A stretch of 64,000 bases of DNA from CAVONV01 sp963697355. Its GTDB lineage: Bacteria > Acidobacteriota > Vicinamibacteria > Marinacidobacterales > DATDRI01. Position numbers and translations under genes: made by a program. How positions within the stretch are numbered: position 1 is the first letter of the stretch; the number at the start of each line of letters is the position of its first letter. The notes under the pieces were generated by a model. The model was not told the origin of the DNA. It searched no databases and saw only the letters and a program-made list of their open reading frames with translations. Positions 8,387-17,166 of this stretch are shown one piece after another. The stretch is taken from contig CAVONV010000023.1 of the NCBI GenBank assembly GCA_963697355.1, positions 868,001-932,000 on the forward strand. The letters are read 5' to 3'.

Positions 8387-9637
8387 ATGTCGAAGCTCCA
8401 AATCACAGTAGCCCTATGCTTTGTTGAGATAAGCGGAATGGTGGGATTTGCCACCTTCCCGGCTCTTGTTCCGTCTTTCCTGTCCGAGTGGCGCCTCAGC
8501 AATACTCAGGCAGGATGGATTAGCGGCATCTATTACGCTGGATACATGCTGTCAGCTCCCATTCTGACAAGTCTAGCGGATCGTGTGGAGCCTCGCCGCA
8601 TTCTTCTATGGGGAGCCGTCCTCTCGGGAGCGTCTGCGCTCGCGTACGGGCTCCTGGCCGATGGATTTTGGCTTGCCCTGGTCTTCCGGTTCGTTGCCGG
8701 AATGGGGCTTGCCGGTACGTTCATGCCGGGGTTGAAGCTTCTGAGCGACCACACCGAAGGGCCGCTCCAGTCCCGATATCTCGCATTCTACACTTCATCC
8801 TTCAGCATAGGTGCGAGCACGTCATATTTCTTGTCGGGGAAGATCTCCGCCACCCTCGATTGGCGCTGGAGCTTTGGCCTGGCCGCCGTCGGGTCTTTGG
8901 CTTCGTTGATAGCCATCCAAACCGTGCTTCCCACCGGGCGATTTCACCCGGCACCCAGTTCTCGGATGCTCCTCGATTTTCGCCCGGTTTTCAAAACTAA
9001 GCCCGCCATGGCCTATATTCTGGCCTACACCGGCCACGCGTGGGAGCTTTTTAGCTTCAGGTCATGGATCGTGGCCTGGCTCGCTTTCGCTCAGAGCCAG
9101 CAGGCTTCGGGAAGCCTATGGAACTTGACAGTCATCGCGGCCATTGTCAATTTGGCGGGCCTACCGGCGAGTGTGGGGGGCAATGAGATCGCGGTGCGTT
9201 TTGGGCGACGCCGGGTGATTAATATCATCATGATTGTGTCGTTTCTTGTGAGTTCGGTTGCCGGTTTCGCCGCGTCGTCATCGGCTTTCATCGTCATCGG
9301 TTTGTGTCTCCTCTACGGTGTGACGGTCATGGCGGACTCGGCTTCGCTCACTGCCGGCGCCGTGGAGGTTGCCCCACCAGGCTACAAGGGAGCGACCCTG
9401 GCGGTTCACTCCACACTGGGTTTCGGCGCCGGTTTCCTAGGGCCGCTGGCCGTTGGTGTGGCTCTGGACCTCTTTGGGGGCACCGGATTCGCGTGGGGCA
9501 TCGCATTTATCACCATGGGACTCGGAAGCGCGTTGGGAACGATTGCGTTGCGCATCGCCAAGCCCACGAACAAGGGAACTCAAGAACTCGAGGACTCGAG
9601 AATTCAGGAAATCAAGAATTCAGGAAACCAAGAATAG
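8387..9637 (+). CDS. MFS transporter with repeat-encoded C-terminus
   Basis: A 416-residue major facilitator superfamily permease with about 12 hydrophobic helices. The cytoplasmic loop 2-3 signature is visible (SLADRVEPRRILLWG) and a FGRRRVIN loop lies in the second half. The substrate is not identifiable. The transporter proper ends near IALRIAKP (about position 9567). The remaining ~23 residues (rich in Q, E, S, I, N) are translated from the octamer repeat element that begins at 9575, which also supplies the stop codon. It faces the lipoprotein gene convergently. Confidence 0.88.
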   Translation: MSKLQITVALCFVEISGMVGFATFPALVPSFLSEWRLSNTQAGWISGIYYAGYMLSAPILTSLADRVEPRRILLWGAVLSGASALAYGLLADGFWLALVFRFVAGMGLAGTFMPGLKLLSDHTEGPLQSRYLAFYTSSFSIGASTSYFLSGKISATLDWRWSFGLAAVGSLASLIAIQTVLPTGRFHPAPSSRMLLDFRPVFKTKPAMAYILAYTGHAWELFSFRSWIVAWLAFAQSQQASGSLWNLTVIAAIVNLAGLPASVGGNEIAVRFGRRRVINIIMIVSFLVSSVAGFAASSSAFIVIGLCLLYGVTVMADSASLTAGAVEVAPPGYKGATLAVHSTLGFGAGFLGPLAVGVALDLFGGTGFAWGIAFITMGLGSALGTIALRIAKPTNKGTQELEDSRIQEIKNSGNQE

Positions 9638-9748
9638 AATCTGGAAATCAAGCCAAGCCGCGGAGTCGCCAGGATGCCGAGAAGAACATAAAACTCCAGG
9701 CGCTCTTCGGTGTAGGGACTCGAGTTCCTGAGTTCCTACTTGGACTCC
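9575..9748. repeat. Palindromic element with degenerate 8-bp tandem arms
   Basis: The left arm (9576-9650) divides into octamers such as GAACTCAA, GAACTCGA, GAATTCAG, GAAATCAA and GAAACCAA. The right arm (9716-9748) carries the reverse-complement type (GTTCCTGA, GTTCCTAC). Between them is a core (about 9653-9700) with its own 8-bp rhythm (GCCAAGCC, GCGGAGTC, GCCAGGAT, GCCGAGAA) that closely matches the core at 16466-16502. The element lies between convergent genes. The MFS stop and the lipoprotein stop (9736-9738) both fall inside it. A bidirectional terminator role is plausible; no T-run is needed for the pairing to form. Confidence 0.75.
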
Positions 9749-10692
9749 TTCTTATCTAAATCTACCCGTCTTAGGGTATCTTTCCACTCGGGCGGGGGCT
9801 GCAATGTGAAGGCGGTCGATGGGATTTCGCGGTTCACTTGGATAGAGTCCGGCTTCAAGGTGATCCGGAGGGCATAGTCTTCGTAAGGTCGATCGATGTA
9901 AATCTCGGTCGGGAAGCGGACACCAGTCTTGGGCTCGGGCGGAAGGTATTGGGAGTAGGTGATGTCACCGGCCAAAAGGCCCCTCGAGTCGAACTGTTGC
10001 AGGCGAGCGAGGGTCATATCGCGAGTACGGTCGAACCAATACTTCCATCGTGTGGTCTGCTCACCCCGCCGGGTATCGGAAACGACATAATAGCTTCGGA
10101 CGATCTTCTGGTCCTTCTTCGCATTCGGGCGGTCGTCATTTTCAACGGGACGGGCCTCCTCGAAATGGACGTTCTCGATCTCGATGGGATCGAAGAGAAA
10201 CGCGCCCGTGAAATGCTGTGGCCTGATGTTGACCAATGGGCCGGCTTGCTGCAACTCCGGATCACTGTCGAGCTTTCGGGCTTCTGCTGCATATTGCTTT
10301 TGATTGCTTCCGAAGATGAGGGCTCGGTATTCTTCTGGATAGATGAGGAGCTGGAAGCGGTTCCCATCGGACGCCATGTCCGCGATGTTCGCTGATAGTA
10401 AGGGTGCCTCGATTGTGAGCAAGATGTGCTCGGGACGAGCGAGCAGAATACGCCCCTGGCCGGAACGGTAGCGCCGGCCTTTGCCCTCTTCGGCTTTGTC
10501 TCGGGTGACGAATTGGAGCTCGGCTCTTGCAACAAAGGTGGAGATCTCTTGCCGCTGGTTGATGATGTCCACGAGCTCGGGAAGCGAAGCGTCACGGGTC
10601 GCTGGAATGATGGGCGGCAAGTCCACACGGCGCGAAACACACGTCGATGTGGAGAAGATCGTTGCTAGTAACAGGATGTTTCTTGACCGCAT
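9736..10692 (-). CDS. Predicted outer-membrane lipoprotein, LolA/DUF4292-like
   Basis: A 318-residue protein with a short signal peptide ending in a lipobox-like STSTC, so likely lipidated. The mature part has the layout of LolA/LolB-fold lipoproteins such as DUF4292: an early segment on testing or scoring over an iteration (LVDIINQRQEISTFVARAELQF), a strand-rich middle with LIYPEEYRALIFG, and a late strand block ending in a conversion-like IPSTAFTLQPP motif. It may carry lipid or lipoprotein, but the family assignment rests on pattern only. The last codons (KESK and stop) are built from the octamer repeat. It diverges from the DUF4388 gene. Confidence 0.65.
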   Translation of the reverse strand: MRSRNILLLATIFSTSTCVSRRVDLPPIIPATRDASLPELVDIINQRQEISTFVARAELQFVTRDKAEEGKGRRYRSGQGRILLARPEHILLTIEAPLLSANIADMASDGNRFQLLIYPEEYRALIFGSNQKQYAAEARKLDSDPELQQAGPLVNIRPQHFTGAFLFDPIEIENVHFEEARPVENDDRPNAKKDQKIVRSYYVVSDTRRGEQTTRWKYWFDRTRDMTLARLQQFDSRGLLAGDITYSQYLPPEPKTGVRFPTEIYIDRPYEDYALRITLKPDSIQVNREIPSTAFTLQPPPEWKDTLRRVDLDKKESK

Positions 10693-10780
10693 GGCGGGAT
10701 ATTATCTCTGTTTGAACCATCACATTCTATCACGGCCGAATTTCTCTTTTCCGCCAAAGTCCTTTAAACTTCAATACTAG

Positions 10781-12349
10781 ATGATTCTCAATACCGATCA
10801 GCTCGAAGTCATTGCACAAATGAGCAAGGGGGATCTGGGAGAGACGCCTTACCCCGTTCTCCTCCATGCCCTTGCGGTTCACCGTCGCTCCGTGGTTCTC
10901 GAGATCGATCGTCTGAAGCTAAAGAAACAAATCATACTCGACCAAGGGATGCCCGTAGACTGCCACTCCAATCTACTTCATGAGACGCTGGGTCGGTTCA
11001 TGGTGGCCCGAGGGGACATCACGGAAGAGCAGTGTCAACTCATCCGTAGTAGGGCCGTAACCGGGGGACAATCGTTTGCCGAGGTGCTCGTTGCAGAGGC
11101 AACGGTTCCCGCTTCGGAGCTCTACAAGATCCTGCAGCAGAACCTGGCAAAAAAGCTTCTGGACGGATTCACCTGGAGTAGTGGCGAGTTCACGATTATC
11201 AACGATGCGCCACCGGTCGATTCTCCTCTCCGTGTGAAAACGCCGCAGCTGATCATTACTGGGATCAACAAGCTGGTCTCCGATGAGGATATAGAGAAGG
11301 CCATGGAGTTGATCGTGGAGAAGGTGCTTCACGTCAACCCCTACCCACCCTACGCCCGGAAGGAACTTCGTTTGACGGGTGAGCACCTGCTCCTCATCGA
11401 CCTCCTCCGCGGGGGAAAACTTGCTAGAGACCTCGTTGACGAGACGAAGAAACCGCGTGAGAGGATACTGCGACTCTTGTACTCCTTGGCTGCCGTTGGA
11501 CTCATCATTCCCGAAGATTGGTTGCCAAAAGAGACGGTGGTGGCCACTCCGGATATGGACTTCATGTTGCCTGTCCCGGAGCCCGTGGAGACGTCATCTT
11601 CAGCGGTGGCGGTTGTCGAATCCGAGGCGTTCCGTGATCAAATCATGGATGTCTACATGAGGTATCGAAAGCAAGATGCCTTTGAGCTCTTCGGCATCAA
11701 CGAGGAAGCATCGCCGGAGATTATCGAGCAAAAGTATTTGGAGTTCTCGGAGAGGTTCGGCCCTTGGAAGTTCTGGCAATCAGGGTTCGAAGATCTGGCG
11801 GAAAAGGCGAGGGAGCTTTTTATTGCGGGCGGCCGAGCCTTTGGTGACCTCTCCGACCCGGAGAAACGGAACTCGCTCGTTGCCAAGCGTCAAAACAAGC
11901 TGGCGACTCGGACGCTGGAGTTCAGTCGGGATCAGTTCCTCATCCAGTCCGATCTCTTGGATTCGGAGACGCAGTTCGAGAAAGGCAAAGAGCTATTGGA
12001 GCGCAAAAAGTACAAGGAGGCACTCCAACAGCTCCAGTTCGCTCACGACTGCGATCCTCAGAATCCTCTGTATCGTGCCGAGCTCGCGCACTGCATCTAC
12101 CTCAACAATCCCGAAACGGACGGCCCCAAAGCGCTGCAAGAGATCAATGAAGCTCTACGTATCGATCCTCGCTGTGGGCTCGCGGCCTACTACGGAGGGA
12201 TTGTCCACAGCGACATGGGTAACTTCATTGAAGCGGAAGCCTACCTAACGAACGCTGTCAAGCTGATGGATGACGAAGGTTTGCCTGTCCAAGCTTTGAA
12301 GGCACTCAAGGGTGTCAAAGACAAACCCAAGAAACGCAAATTCCTGTAA
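10781..12349 (+). CDS. DUF4388 (PATAN) domain protein with J-like region and TPRs
   Basis: A 522-residue soluble protein. Residues ~15-160 match the DUF4388/PATAN layout (GDLGETPYPVLLHALAVHRRSVVLEI, later LLDGFTWSSGEFTI), a domain linked to signalling and gliding/type IV pilus systems in deltaproteobacteria and acidobacteria. Residues ~295-375 (DAFELFGINEEASPEIIEQKYLEFSERFGP) look like a degenerate J-domain fold lacking HPD. The C-terminal ~120 residues are tetratricopeptide repeats with an alanine/leucine periodicity. It is alone in its operon and faces the DUF5916 gene convergently. The partner is unknown; a scaffold role is inferred. Confidence 0.75.
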   Translation: MILNTDQLEVIAQMSKGDLGETPYPVLLHALAVHRRSVVLEIDRLKLKKQIILDQGMPVDCHSNLLHETLGRFMVARGDITEEQCQLIRSRAVTGGQSFAEVLVAEATVPASELYKILQQNLAKKLLDGFTWSSGEFTIINDAPPVDSPLRVKTPQLIITGINKLVSDEDIEKAMELIVEKVLHVNPYPPYARKELRLTGEHLLLIDLLRGGKLARDLVDETKKPRERILRLLYSLAAVGLIIPEDWLPKETVVATPDMDFMLPVPEPVETSSSAVAVVESEAFRDQIMDVYMRYRKQDAFELFGINEEASPEIIEQKYLEFSERFGPWKFWQSGFEDLAEKARELFIAGGRAFGDLSDPEKRNSLVAKRQNKLATRTLEFSRDQFLIQSDLLDSETQFEKGKELLERKKYKEALQQLQFAHDCDPQNPLYRAELAHCIYLNNPETDGPKALQEINEALRIDPRCGLAAYYGGIVHSDMGNFIEAEAYLTNAVKLMDDEGLPVQALKALKGVKDKPKKRKFL

Positions 12350-12467
12350 GAAATCAGGAATTTACGAACTCAAGAAACCAAATCCCTGCCTTCCTGACAG
12401 CCGATGCCCCACAAACAAAAGCATTCTTGATTTCTTGAGTCCTTGATTCCTTGAATTCTTGAAGCTC
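12350..12467. repeat. Palindromic octamer element between convergent genes
   Basis: The left arm starts directly after the stop of the TPR gene (GAAATCAG, GAATTTAC, GAACTCAA, GAAACCAA). The right arm (12423-12463) is five octamers of the type TTTCTTGA, GTCCTTGA, TTCCTTGA, ATTCTTGA. The arms are complementary overall, with a spacer of about 40 bases that lacks the core found at 9653 and 16466. The right arm ends five bases before the stop of the DUF5916 gene. A bidirectional terminator role is plausible. Confidence 0.75.
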
Positions 12468-14720
12468 CTACAAGATATCAAACAAATGCGTGTACTTGAC
12501 AATGAAGCTGCGAGACTGAGGGCCGACGAGTAGGTCCCCTAGACCTTCGTTGGTATTGAAGACGACGTAGAGCCCGGTGCTGGAGGTGGTGAGCCATGTG
12601 AAGCGCAAATTGGCCGACCAAACGTCGGCCGAGTCGTTGTACTGGGCCAACGACTGAAAATAGATGGAGGGTGTGAAGTTGTAGTTGAAGCGGAGCTGCC
12701 CCAGGTTTGCCTTGAATCTACCCTCTTTGAGATCGATGTCGTTGTACTGCCACCGAGCGGAAACGTTGGCTGTGCCACCCTTGCGAAAGATAAACTCGGT
12801 TGTGACGGAGCGCCTTGTGCCGGAGAAGAATCCTCCGTAGTCAATCCCGCCGCTGTAGGCAACCCGTGCGCTCTCGTCAGTGTTCCATTGCCAAGCCAGG
12901 ATCGTGTTGTGGTACTTGCCGGGAGGGATGACGATGCCCTCGGCGATCTCGAAGGGCTCTTTCAGACCCTCTGTCGTGATGTTGGTGGCCGGGCTGAAGT
13001 GAGCTCCGTTCTCCCAATCGACATGGACGTCGAGGTGGAGGTAGCCCGTTTCCTGGAAACCCTCGAAGTCCCAAAACGAACGGTAAGTCACATGAGGTCT
13101 GAGCTCGCGCAGCCAGCCTATGCTGGGCGTTCGCACGTGCCATAGGGGGCCGCCCTGGATGCTCCGGTAGCCGGCTCGTTGAAGAAAGCCCACTTCGGGA
13201 TTGAAGTCCTCACCCACTTCGGTATAGTCCACGTTGAAAGTGAAGTCGCGGTCGGCATATTCCGCTTTAGCTGCCCAAGAGTGCTGCCGTCCCGTGGCGC
13301 CCGGAGTCTCGGTGCGCGATGCGAAGCCGTTGAACGTCCATTCTTCCCCGATTCCCAGTTTGCCGTCGATGCCCCAGGTGCGGTTCCAGTTGTCCTGGCC
13401 GGAGTCGTCGCCGGTGGCCATGCGGTTGACGAAGATGAAGCCGACGTGGGAGCGATTTGGAAACTCGCGGTTGACGCGTGCCACCGTGTAGTTATTGGCT
13501 GGGGTGACACTGACGACGTTGTCGGTTTGCATGTTCATGAAACCGACGTCGTAGCTTCCTGCCTTTCCGCTCAACCGGGCGCCGGCGATGATGGGGACGA
13601 TACCACCGTCTTCGTCGATACCGATTTTTCTGCTGAAGAAGAGCTCGACGGATTGTTCCCTCCCTGAGGACTTTCCAACGGAGAAAAGCCCGGCGTTTTC
13701 TAAGAAGAACTCGCGTTTTTCCGGGAAGAACAAATTGAAACGAGTCAGGTTGACTTGCTGTTCGTCGACCTCGACTTGGGCAAAGTCCGTGTTGTAGGTA
13801 AGGTCCAAGTTGAGGGAGGGTGTGACACCAAACTTCGCATCCACGCCCCACTCGCCATCGAGCTCGTTCTTGTCTTGTGTCTCATAATCCCGCGCGGAGC
13901 TCCCCAAGACGTAGGGAGTCACCTTGAAATTGCGGGGAGTGTCGAGATTCAGAGCCTGTAGCTCTCCTGCTGAAGACACTCGGTTGATGTTGTAAATGCG
14001 AGAGACCGGCGACCAGTAATCCTCCTCTCGTTTGCGGCGGATGTTTCGATAGAAATTGAGCCCCCACGTTTGGGGCTTCGCGGATTCGTACCGAAGCGAA
14101 CGGAGTGGAATAGCAAACTCTGCAGACCAGCCCTCGTCGTGGATTCGCGCCTCGACTTGCCAGCTCGCGTCCCAGTTCAAGTTGAAGCCGCCGCCTGAGC
14201 CGGTGGTTTGTCGGGTGGCTCCCATCCGGCCGGTCTCGCCGTTGTTGGTCACTTGACCATCGTATTCGAGACCTGCCGGATTGGTCCCGAAGACGAACCC
14301 GGTCTGCTTGTCATGGTAGGTATCCAGAATGAACTTGAAGCCATCCATGTTGGTTAGGTCGGAATCACGCCGGGTGTCGGTGACCACGATACCGTCAGGC
14401 TCGCTGTCGTAGCAGATGACTCCGACATAAATGGCGCTATCATCATATAGGATACGCACTTCCGTTCTTTCCGTGGCTGGTTGCCCCTCATGTGGCTCTG
14501 CTTGCACAAAATCGGTGAAGACGTCGGCGTCTTTCCAAACTTCATCGTCGAGGATGCCGTCGAGGATGGGGACCTCCGCCGCCTCGGTCGCACGGCCGAC
14601 GCGGGCCGTGGGTTCGCCCTCGTTCGCCGGGCTAGCGGTTGTTAGCTCCGCAGGGAGGATGAGTAGGTTTGCGGCAAATAAGGTGGGCAGCGCCAGTGTG
14701 TTCCAGTTGAATTTCAGCAT
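12468..14720 (-). CDS. DUF5916 family outer-membrane protein with N-terminal CBM9-like domain
   Basis: A 750-residue exported protein. After a signal peptide there is a carbohydrate-binding-module-9-like domain (about 40-240, with PILDGILDDEVWKDAD, a typical opening of these domains). A long strand-rich DUF5916 barrel follows, with the recognisable FFPEKREFFLENAGLFSVG segment near residue 335 and IPIIAGARLSGKAGSYDVGF after it. It ends in alternating hydrophobic strands with a terminal aromatic/leucine stretch, as outer-membrane barrels do. It may bind or transport glycans, though the family function is unproven. Single-gene unit; upstream is a 330-base gene-free region. Confidence 0.88.
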   Translation of the reverse strand: MLKFNWNTLALPTLFAANLLILPAELTTASPANEGEPTARVGRATEAAEVPILDGILDDEVWKDADVFTDFVQAEPHEGQPATERTEVRILYDDSAIYVGVICYDSEPDGIVVTDTRRDSDLTNMDGFKFILDTYHDKQTGFVFGTNPAGLEYDGQVTNNGETGRMGATRQTTGSGGGFNLNWDASWQVEARIHDEGWSAEFAIPLRSLRYESAKPQTWGLNFYRNIRRKREEDYWSPVSRIYNINRVSSAGELQALNLDTPRNFKVTPYVLGSSARDYETQDKNELDGEWGVDAKFGVTPSLNLDLTYNTDFAQVEVDEQQVNLTRFNLFFPEKREFFLENAGLFSVGKSSGREQSVELFFSRKIGIDEDGGIVPIIAGARLSGKAGSYDVGFMNMQTDNVVSVTPANNYTVARVNREFPNRSHVGFIFVNRMATGDDSGQDNWNRTWGIDGKLGIGEEWTFNGFASRTETPGATGRQHSWAAKAEYADRDFTFNVDYTEVGEDFNPEVGFLQRAGYRSIQGGPLWHVRTPSIGWLRELRPHVTYRSFWDFEGFQETGYLHLDVHVDWENGAHFSPATNITTEGLKEPFEIAEGIVIPPGKYHNTILAWQWNTDESARVAYSGGIDYGGFFSGTRRSVTTEFIFRKGGTANVSARWQYNDIDLKEGRFKANLGQLRFNYNFTPSIYFQSLAQYNDSADVWSANLRFTWLTTSSTGLYVVFNTNEGLGDLLVGPQSRSFIVKYTHLFDIL

Positions 14721-15050
14721 AGTTTTCGTCAGCTCTACATAGGTGAATTGGGTGTTCCAAACCCCTAATTCTCCTATTTTATGGGCTGCTCAGGCAAACC
14801 CCGCTTCCTTGGATCCAGACGTTTCTCGATAGCCGTTTGTTTCGCAAGTCCTTGAACCAAAAATGGGACCTGATATGAAGACTCATTATCTTCATGTTTT
14901 CGGATGAAATTCCGGATGGATCGATTGTCCCCTGCCCGTGCCCCTGCCCCTGCCCGAAGCGTCTACGCGGGTTTATGGTGGTAGAACAGGACAAATCGGG
15001 CGGGCAAATATTGATTACCCGTCCCCGAATTACCTTGCTATTATGACGCG
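14721..15050. other. Gene-free divergent spacer with hexamer repeat
   Basis: This 330-base stretch separates the divergent DUF5916 and flavoprotein genes and should hold both promoters. No gene is supported. The only clear structure is a run of degenerate hexamers at about 14927-14962; on the minus strand these read GGGCAG, GGGCAG, GGGCAC, GGGCAG. Hexamer runs of the same style occur at about 35996-36030 and 40458-40510. No confident -35/-10 pair was identified. Confidence 0.5.
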
Positions 15051-16415
15051 ATGTCGGAGCACCATCTCATCATTGGCGGAAATGCGGCTGGAATGACCGC
15101 CGCTTCGCGCGCCCGACGTCTGGACCCCTCTCTCGCGATCACGATTCTCGAGTCCAGCCGTCACATCTCATACAGTATTTGCGGTTTGCCCTACTGCTTA
15201 GGAGGAACGGTCTCCCGCTTCGAAGACTTGATCCTCTTCACGCCTGAGAGTCTTCTCAACGAAAGAAGGATCGAAGCCAGGATAGAGACCCGAGCGGTCG
15301 AGATTCTACCTTCCCGGCGTATGGTTGTGGTGGAAAGCTCGGGAACGGGGCAACGCGAGACCCTCAAATACGACAAGCTTCTGGTTGCCACCGGATACCA
15401 GCCCAAGGCACCAAGGGTGGAGGGCATCGAAGCAAAAGGTGTTTTCACCGCGAGTCGGATCGAAGATGGGGAAGCGATTTCTGAGTGGCTGGGCTCAGGT
15501 GTGACGCGCGACGCCGTCATTATTGGCGGGGGATTCGTGGGCTTGGAGATAGCCGAAGCGCTTCGTAGCCGCGGGCTGGAAGTGACCTTGGTTGAGAAAT
15601 CCGCTTCGATATTCAAAGCCTTGGACGAGGATATGGCTGGATTTCTGGAGGCCGAGTTGAATTCGAAGGGTGTGACGGTCCTTACGCGACGTTCCGTAGG
15701 GCGTATTCTCACCCGCGGGAACGGAAGCGTCGAGGCCGTGGAGATCGAGGGTAGCCGGCGCTTACTTCCGGCTGACGTGGTCTTCGTTGATATAGGTGTG
15801 ACACCGAGAGTCGATTTGGCTGTTTCAGCAGGAATTGGGCTCGGCACGAGCGGCGCCATTCAAGTCTCGGATAGAATGGAGACCAACGTTCCGGGAATCT
15901 ATGCTGCGGGCAACTGTGCCGAATCCCTCCATCGGGTGACAGGCCGGCCAGTCGTGGCCTCCACGGGAACTGTGGCGGTCAAGCAAGGACGCGTGGCGGG
16001 TGAGAACATGGCGGGACGCGTGGCTCATTTCCGAGGAGTCCTTGGCACGGCTGCTTTGAAGGTATTTGATCTCAGCGTGGCCCGTACCGGACTCTCGAGC
16101 GCCGAGGCGAAGCGGGAAGGTTTCCATGTTGTGGACGCTAGGATTGAGGCTCGGTTCCGGGCTCCCTATCTTGGTGAGAACCGGCCGGGCACTGTCAAGG
16201 TCACCGCGGATGCCGACACCGGTCGTCTGCTCGGGGCCCAGATCGCCGGAAACGAGAAGGCCGCTCTCGGGATCGACACTCTAGCAGCCGCTATCCAATC
16301 GGGTATGAGCGTGGATGAAGCAGCCCAATTGGACCTTGCTTATACGCCCGCTCTCGGTGCACTCTGGAATCCAGTCTTGATCGCGATGAATGCCCTAATG
16401 AAGCAAATGAAGTAG
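15051..16415 (+). CDS. CoA-disulfide reductase-like FAD/NAD(P)-dependent oxidoreductase
   Basis: A 454-residue flavoprotein of the pyridine nucleotide-disulfide reductase family. The FAD-binding GGNAAGMTAA motif is at residues 9-18. The single redox cysteine of CoA-disulfide reductases and NADH oxidases/peroxidases is C44 in SICGLPYCLGG. A second Rossmann motif, IIGGGFVGLEIAEAL, is near residue 160, and a GIYAAGNCAE motif marks the FAD-binding C-terminal part. There is no fused rhodanese domain. It likely reduces CoA disulfide, polysulfide or oxygen species with NAD(P)H; the exact substrate cannot be fixed. It lies convergent to the Lrp-type regulator, separated by an octamer element. Confidence 0.85.
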   Translation: MSEHHLIIGGNAAGMTAASRARRLDPSLAITILESSRHISYSICGLPYCLGGTVSRFEDLILFTPESLLNERRIEARIETRAVEILPSRRMVVVESSGTGQRETLKYDKLLVATGYQPKAPRVEGIEAKGVFTASRIEDGEAISEWLGSGVTRDAVIIGGGFVGLEIAEALRSRGLEVTLVEKSASIFKALDEDMAGFLEAELNSKGVTVLTRRSVGRILTRGNGSVEAVEIEGSRRLLPADVVFVDIGVTPRVDLAVSAGIGLGTSGAIQVSDRMETNVPGIYAAGNCAESLHRVTGRPVVASTGTVAVKQGRVAGENMAGRVAHFRGVLGTAALKVFDLSVARTGLSSAEAKREGFHVVDARIEARFRAPYLGENRPGTVKVTADADTGRLLGAQIAGNEKAALGIDTLAAAIQSGMSVDEAAQLDLAYTPALGALWNPVLIAMNALMKQMK

Positions 16416-16597
16416 AACTCGAGTACTCGAGTACTCGAGAATTCAGAATAAGATTCGGAGAAAACGCCAAGCCGTGGGATTCGCCACGGAGCCAAGAAGA
16501 ACACGAATGCTCCGTCGTTTCTGCCTGAACAATGAACCGGCGTTGTGTTGAAGACGTCTTATTCTTAGTTCTTGAGTGCTGGGTTCTTGGGTTCTAT
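16414..16597. repeat. Palindromic octamer element with conserved core
   Basis: The left arm follows the flavoprotein stop (GAACTCGA, GTACTCGA, GTACTCGA, GAATTCAG). The right arm (16557-16597) carries TTCTTAG, TTCTTGAG and TTCTTGGG words and includes the stop codon of the convergent Lrp gene (16594-16596). The core at 16466-16502 aligns with the core at 9653-9690: both read GCCAAGCCG, then TCGCCA, then CCRAGAAGAACA. Two separate loci sharing arms and core define a dispersed repeat family rather than chance low complexity. Confidence 0.75.
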
Positions 16598-17106
16598 CTA
16601 GCTATTGCCGGTTTTTCGCCGGGGAATTCTCGCACGTCGTCTTCTTGGGGTAGCGTATGCCGGCTTATGGGCGACGAAAGTATGACTGAGGCCTTTGTCC
16701 CCACCGTACCGGGGATGCTCTTGATGCGCTGGAGGAGTTGTTCGAGCGTGCGGGTGTTCTTCGTGAGCACACGTGCTATGTAGGTTTGCTCTCCCGCCAC
16801 GGCATGACATTCTTGGATTTCGGATATCTCCGTGAGGCGGGTCTCGTAGTCTCGCGAGGAAACATTAGCTGCTGTCGTGATGCCCACCATCGCCGTGATT
16901 TCGTATCCGAGCATGGCCGGGTTGACAGTGGCTTCATACCCTTTGATGATTCCCGAGCGTTCGAGCTTCTTGACTCGGTCATGGACCGTGGGTGCTGTGA
17001 GACCGGCTTGAGCCGCGAGCTCCGCAAAAGTAGACCGACCCTTGGACAAAAGTGCCCTGAGGATTTTCCTATCGATGAAGTCAATGGTTACTGAATTCAA
17101 AGCCAA
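16594..17106 (-). CDS. Lrp/AsnC family transcriptional regulator
   Basis: A 170-residue regulator. The N-terminal winged helix-turn-helix (about residues 5-60) shows LDRKILRAL-type and GLTAPTVHDRVKKLERSGIIKGY segments. The RAM effector-binding domain follows (about 70-150), with a central IQECHAVAGEQTYIARV strand pair typical of Lrp-family ligand sites. It usually senses an amino acid and binds DNA as an octamer. It is not operonic with a metabolic gene here; the nearest same-strand gene is the small Rho_N-like protein. The C-terminal tail ends within the octamer repeat. Confidence 0.9.
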   Translation of the reverse strand: MALNSVTIDFIDRKILRALLSKGRSTFAELAAQAGLTAPTVHDRVKKLERSGIIKGYEATVNPAMLGYEITAMVGITTAANVSSRDYETRLTEISEIQECHAVAGEQTYIARVLTKNTRTLEQLLQRIKSIPGTVGTKASVILSSPISRHTLPQEDDVREFPGEKPAIAR

Positions 17107-17166
17107 CCTCGAGAGCGGGGGCCATCCTAGCCCAGGTCGAAAAGTAAATGCAAGCTCGTAAATCGG

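Noticed and set aside
8221..8502. 93-codon minus-strand frame upstream of the hybrid kinase
   Set aside because: It overlaps the start of the MFS gene and the kinase start, shows no motif and lacks a ribosome site.
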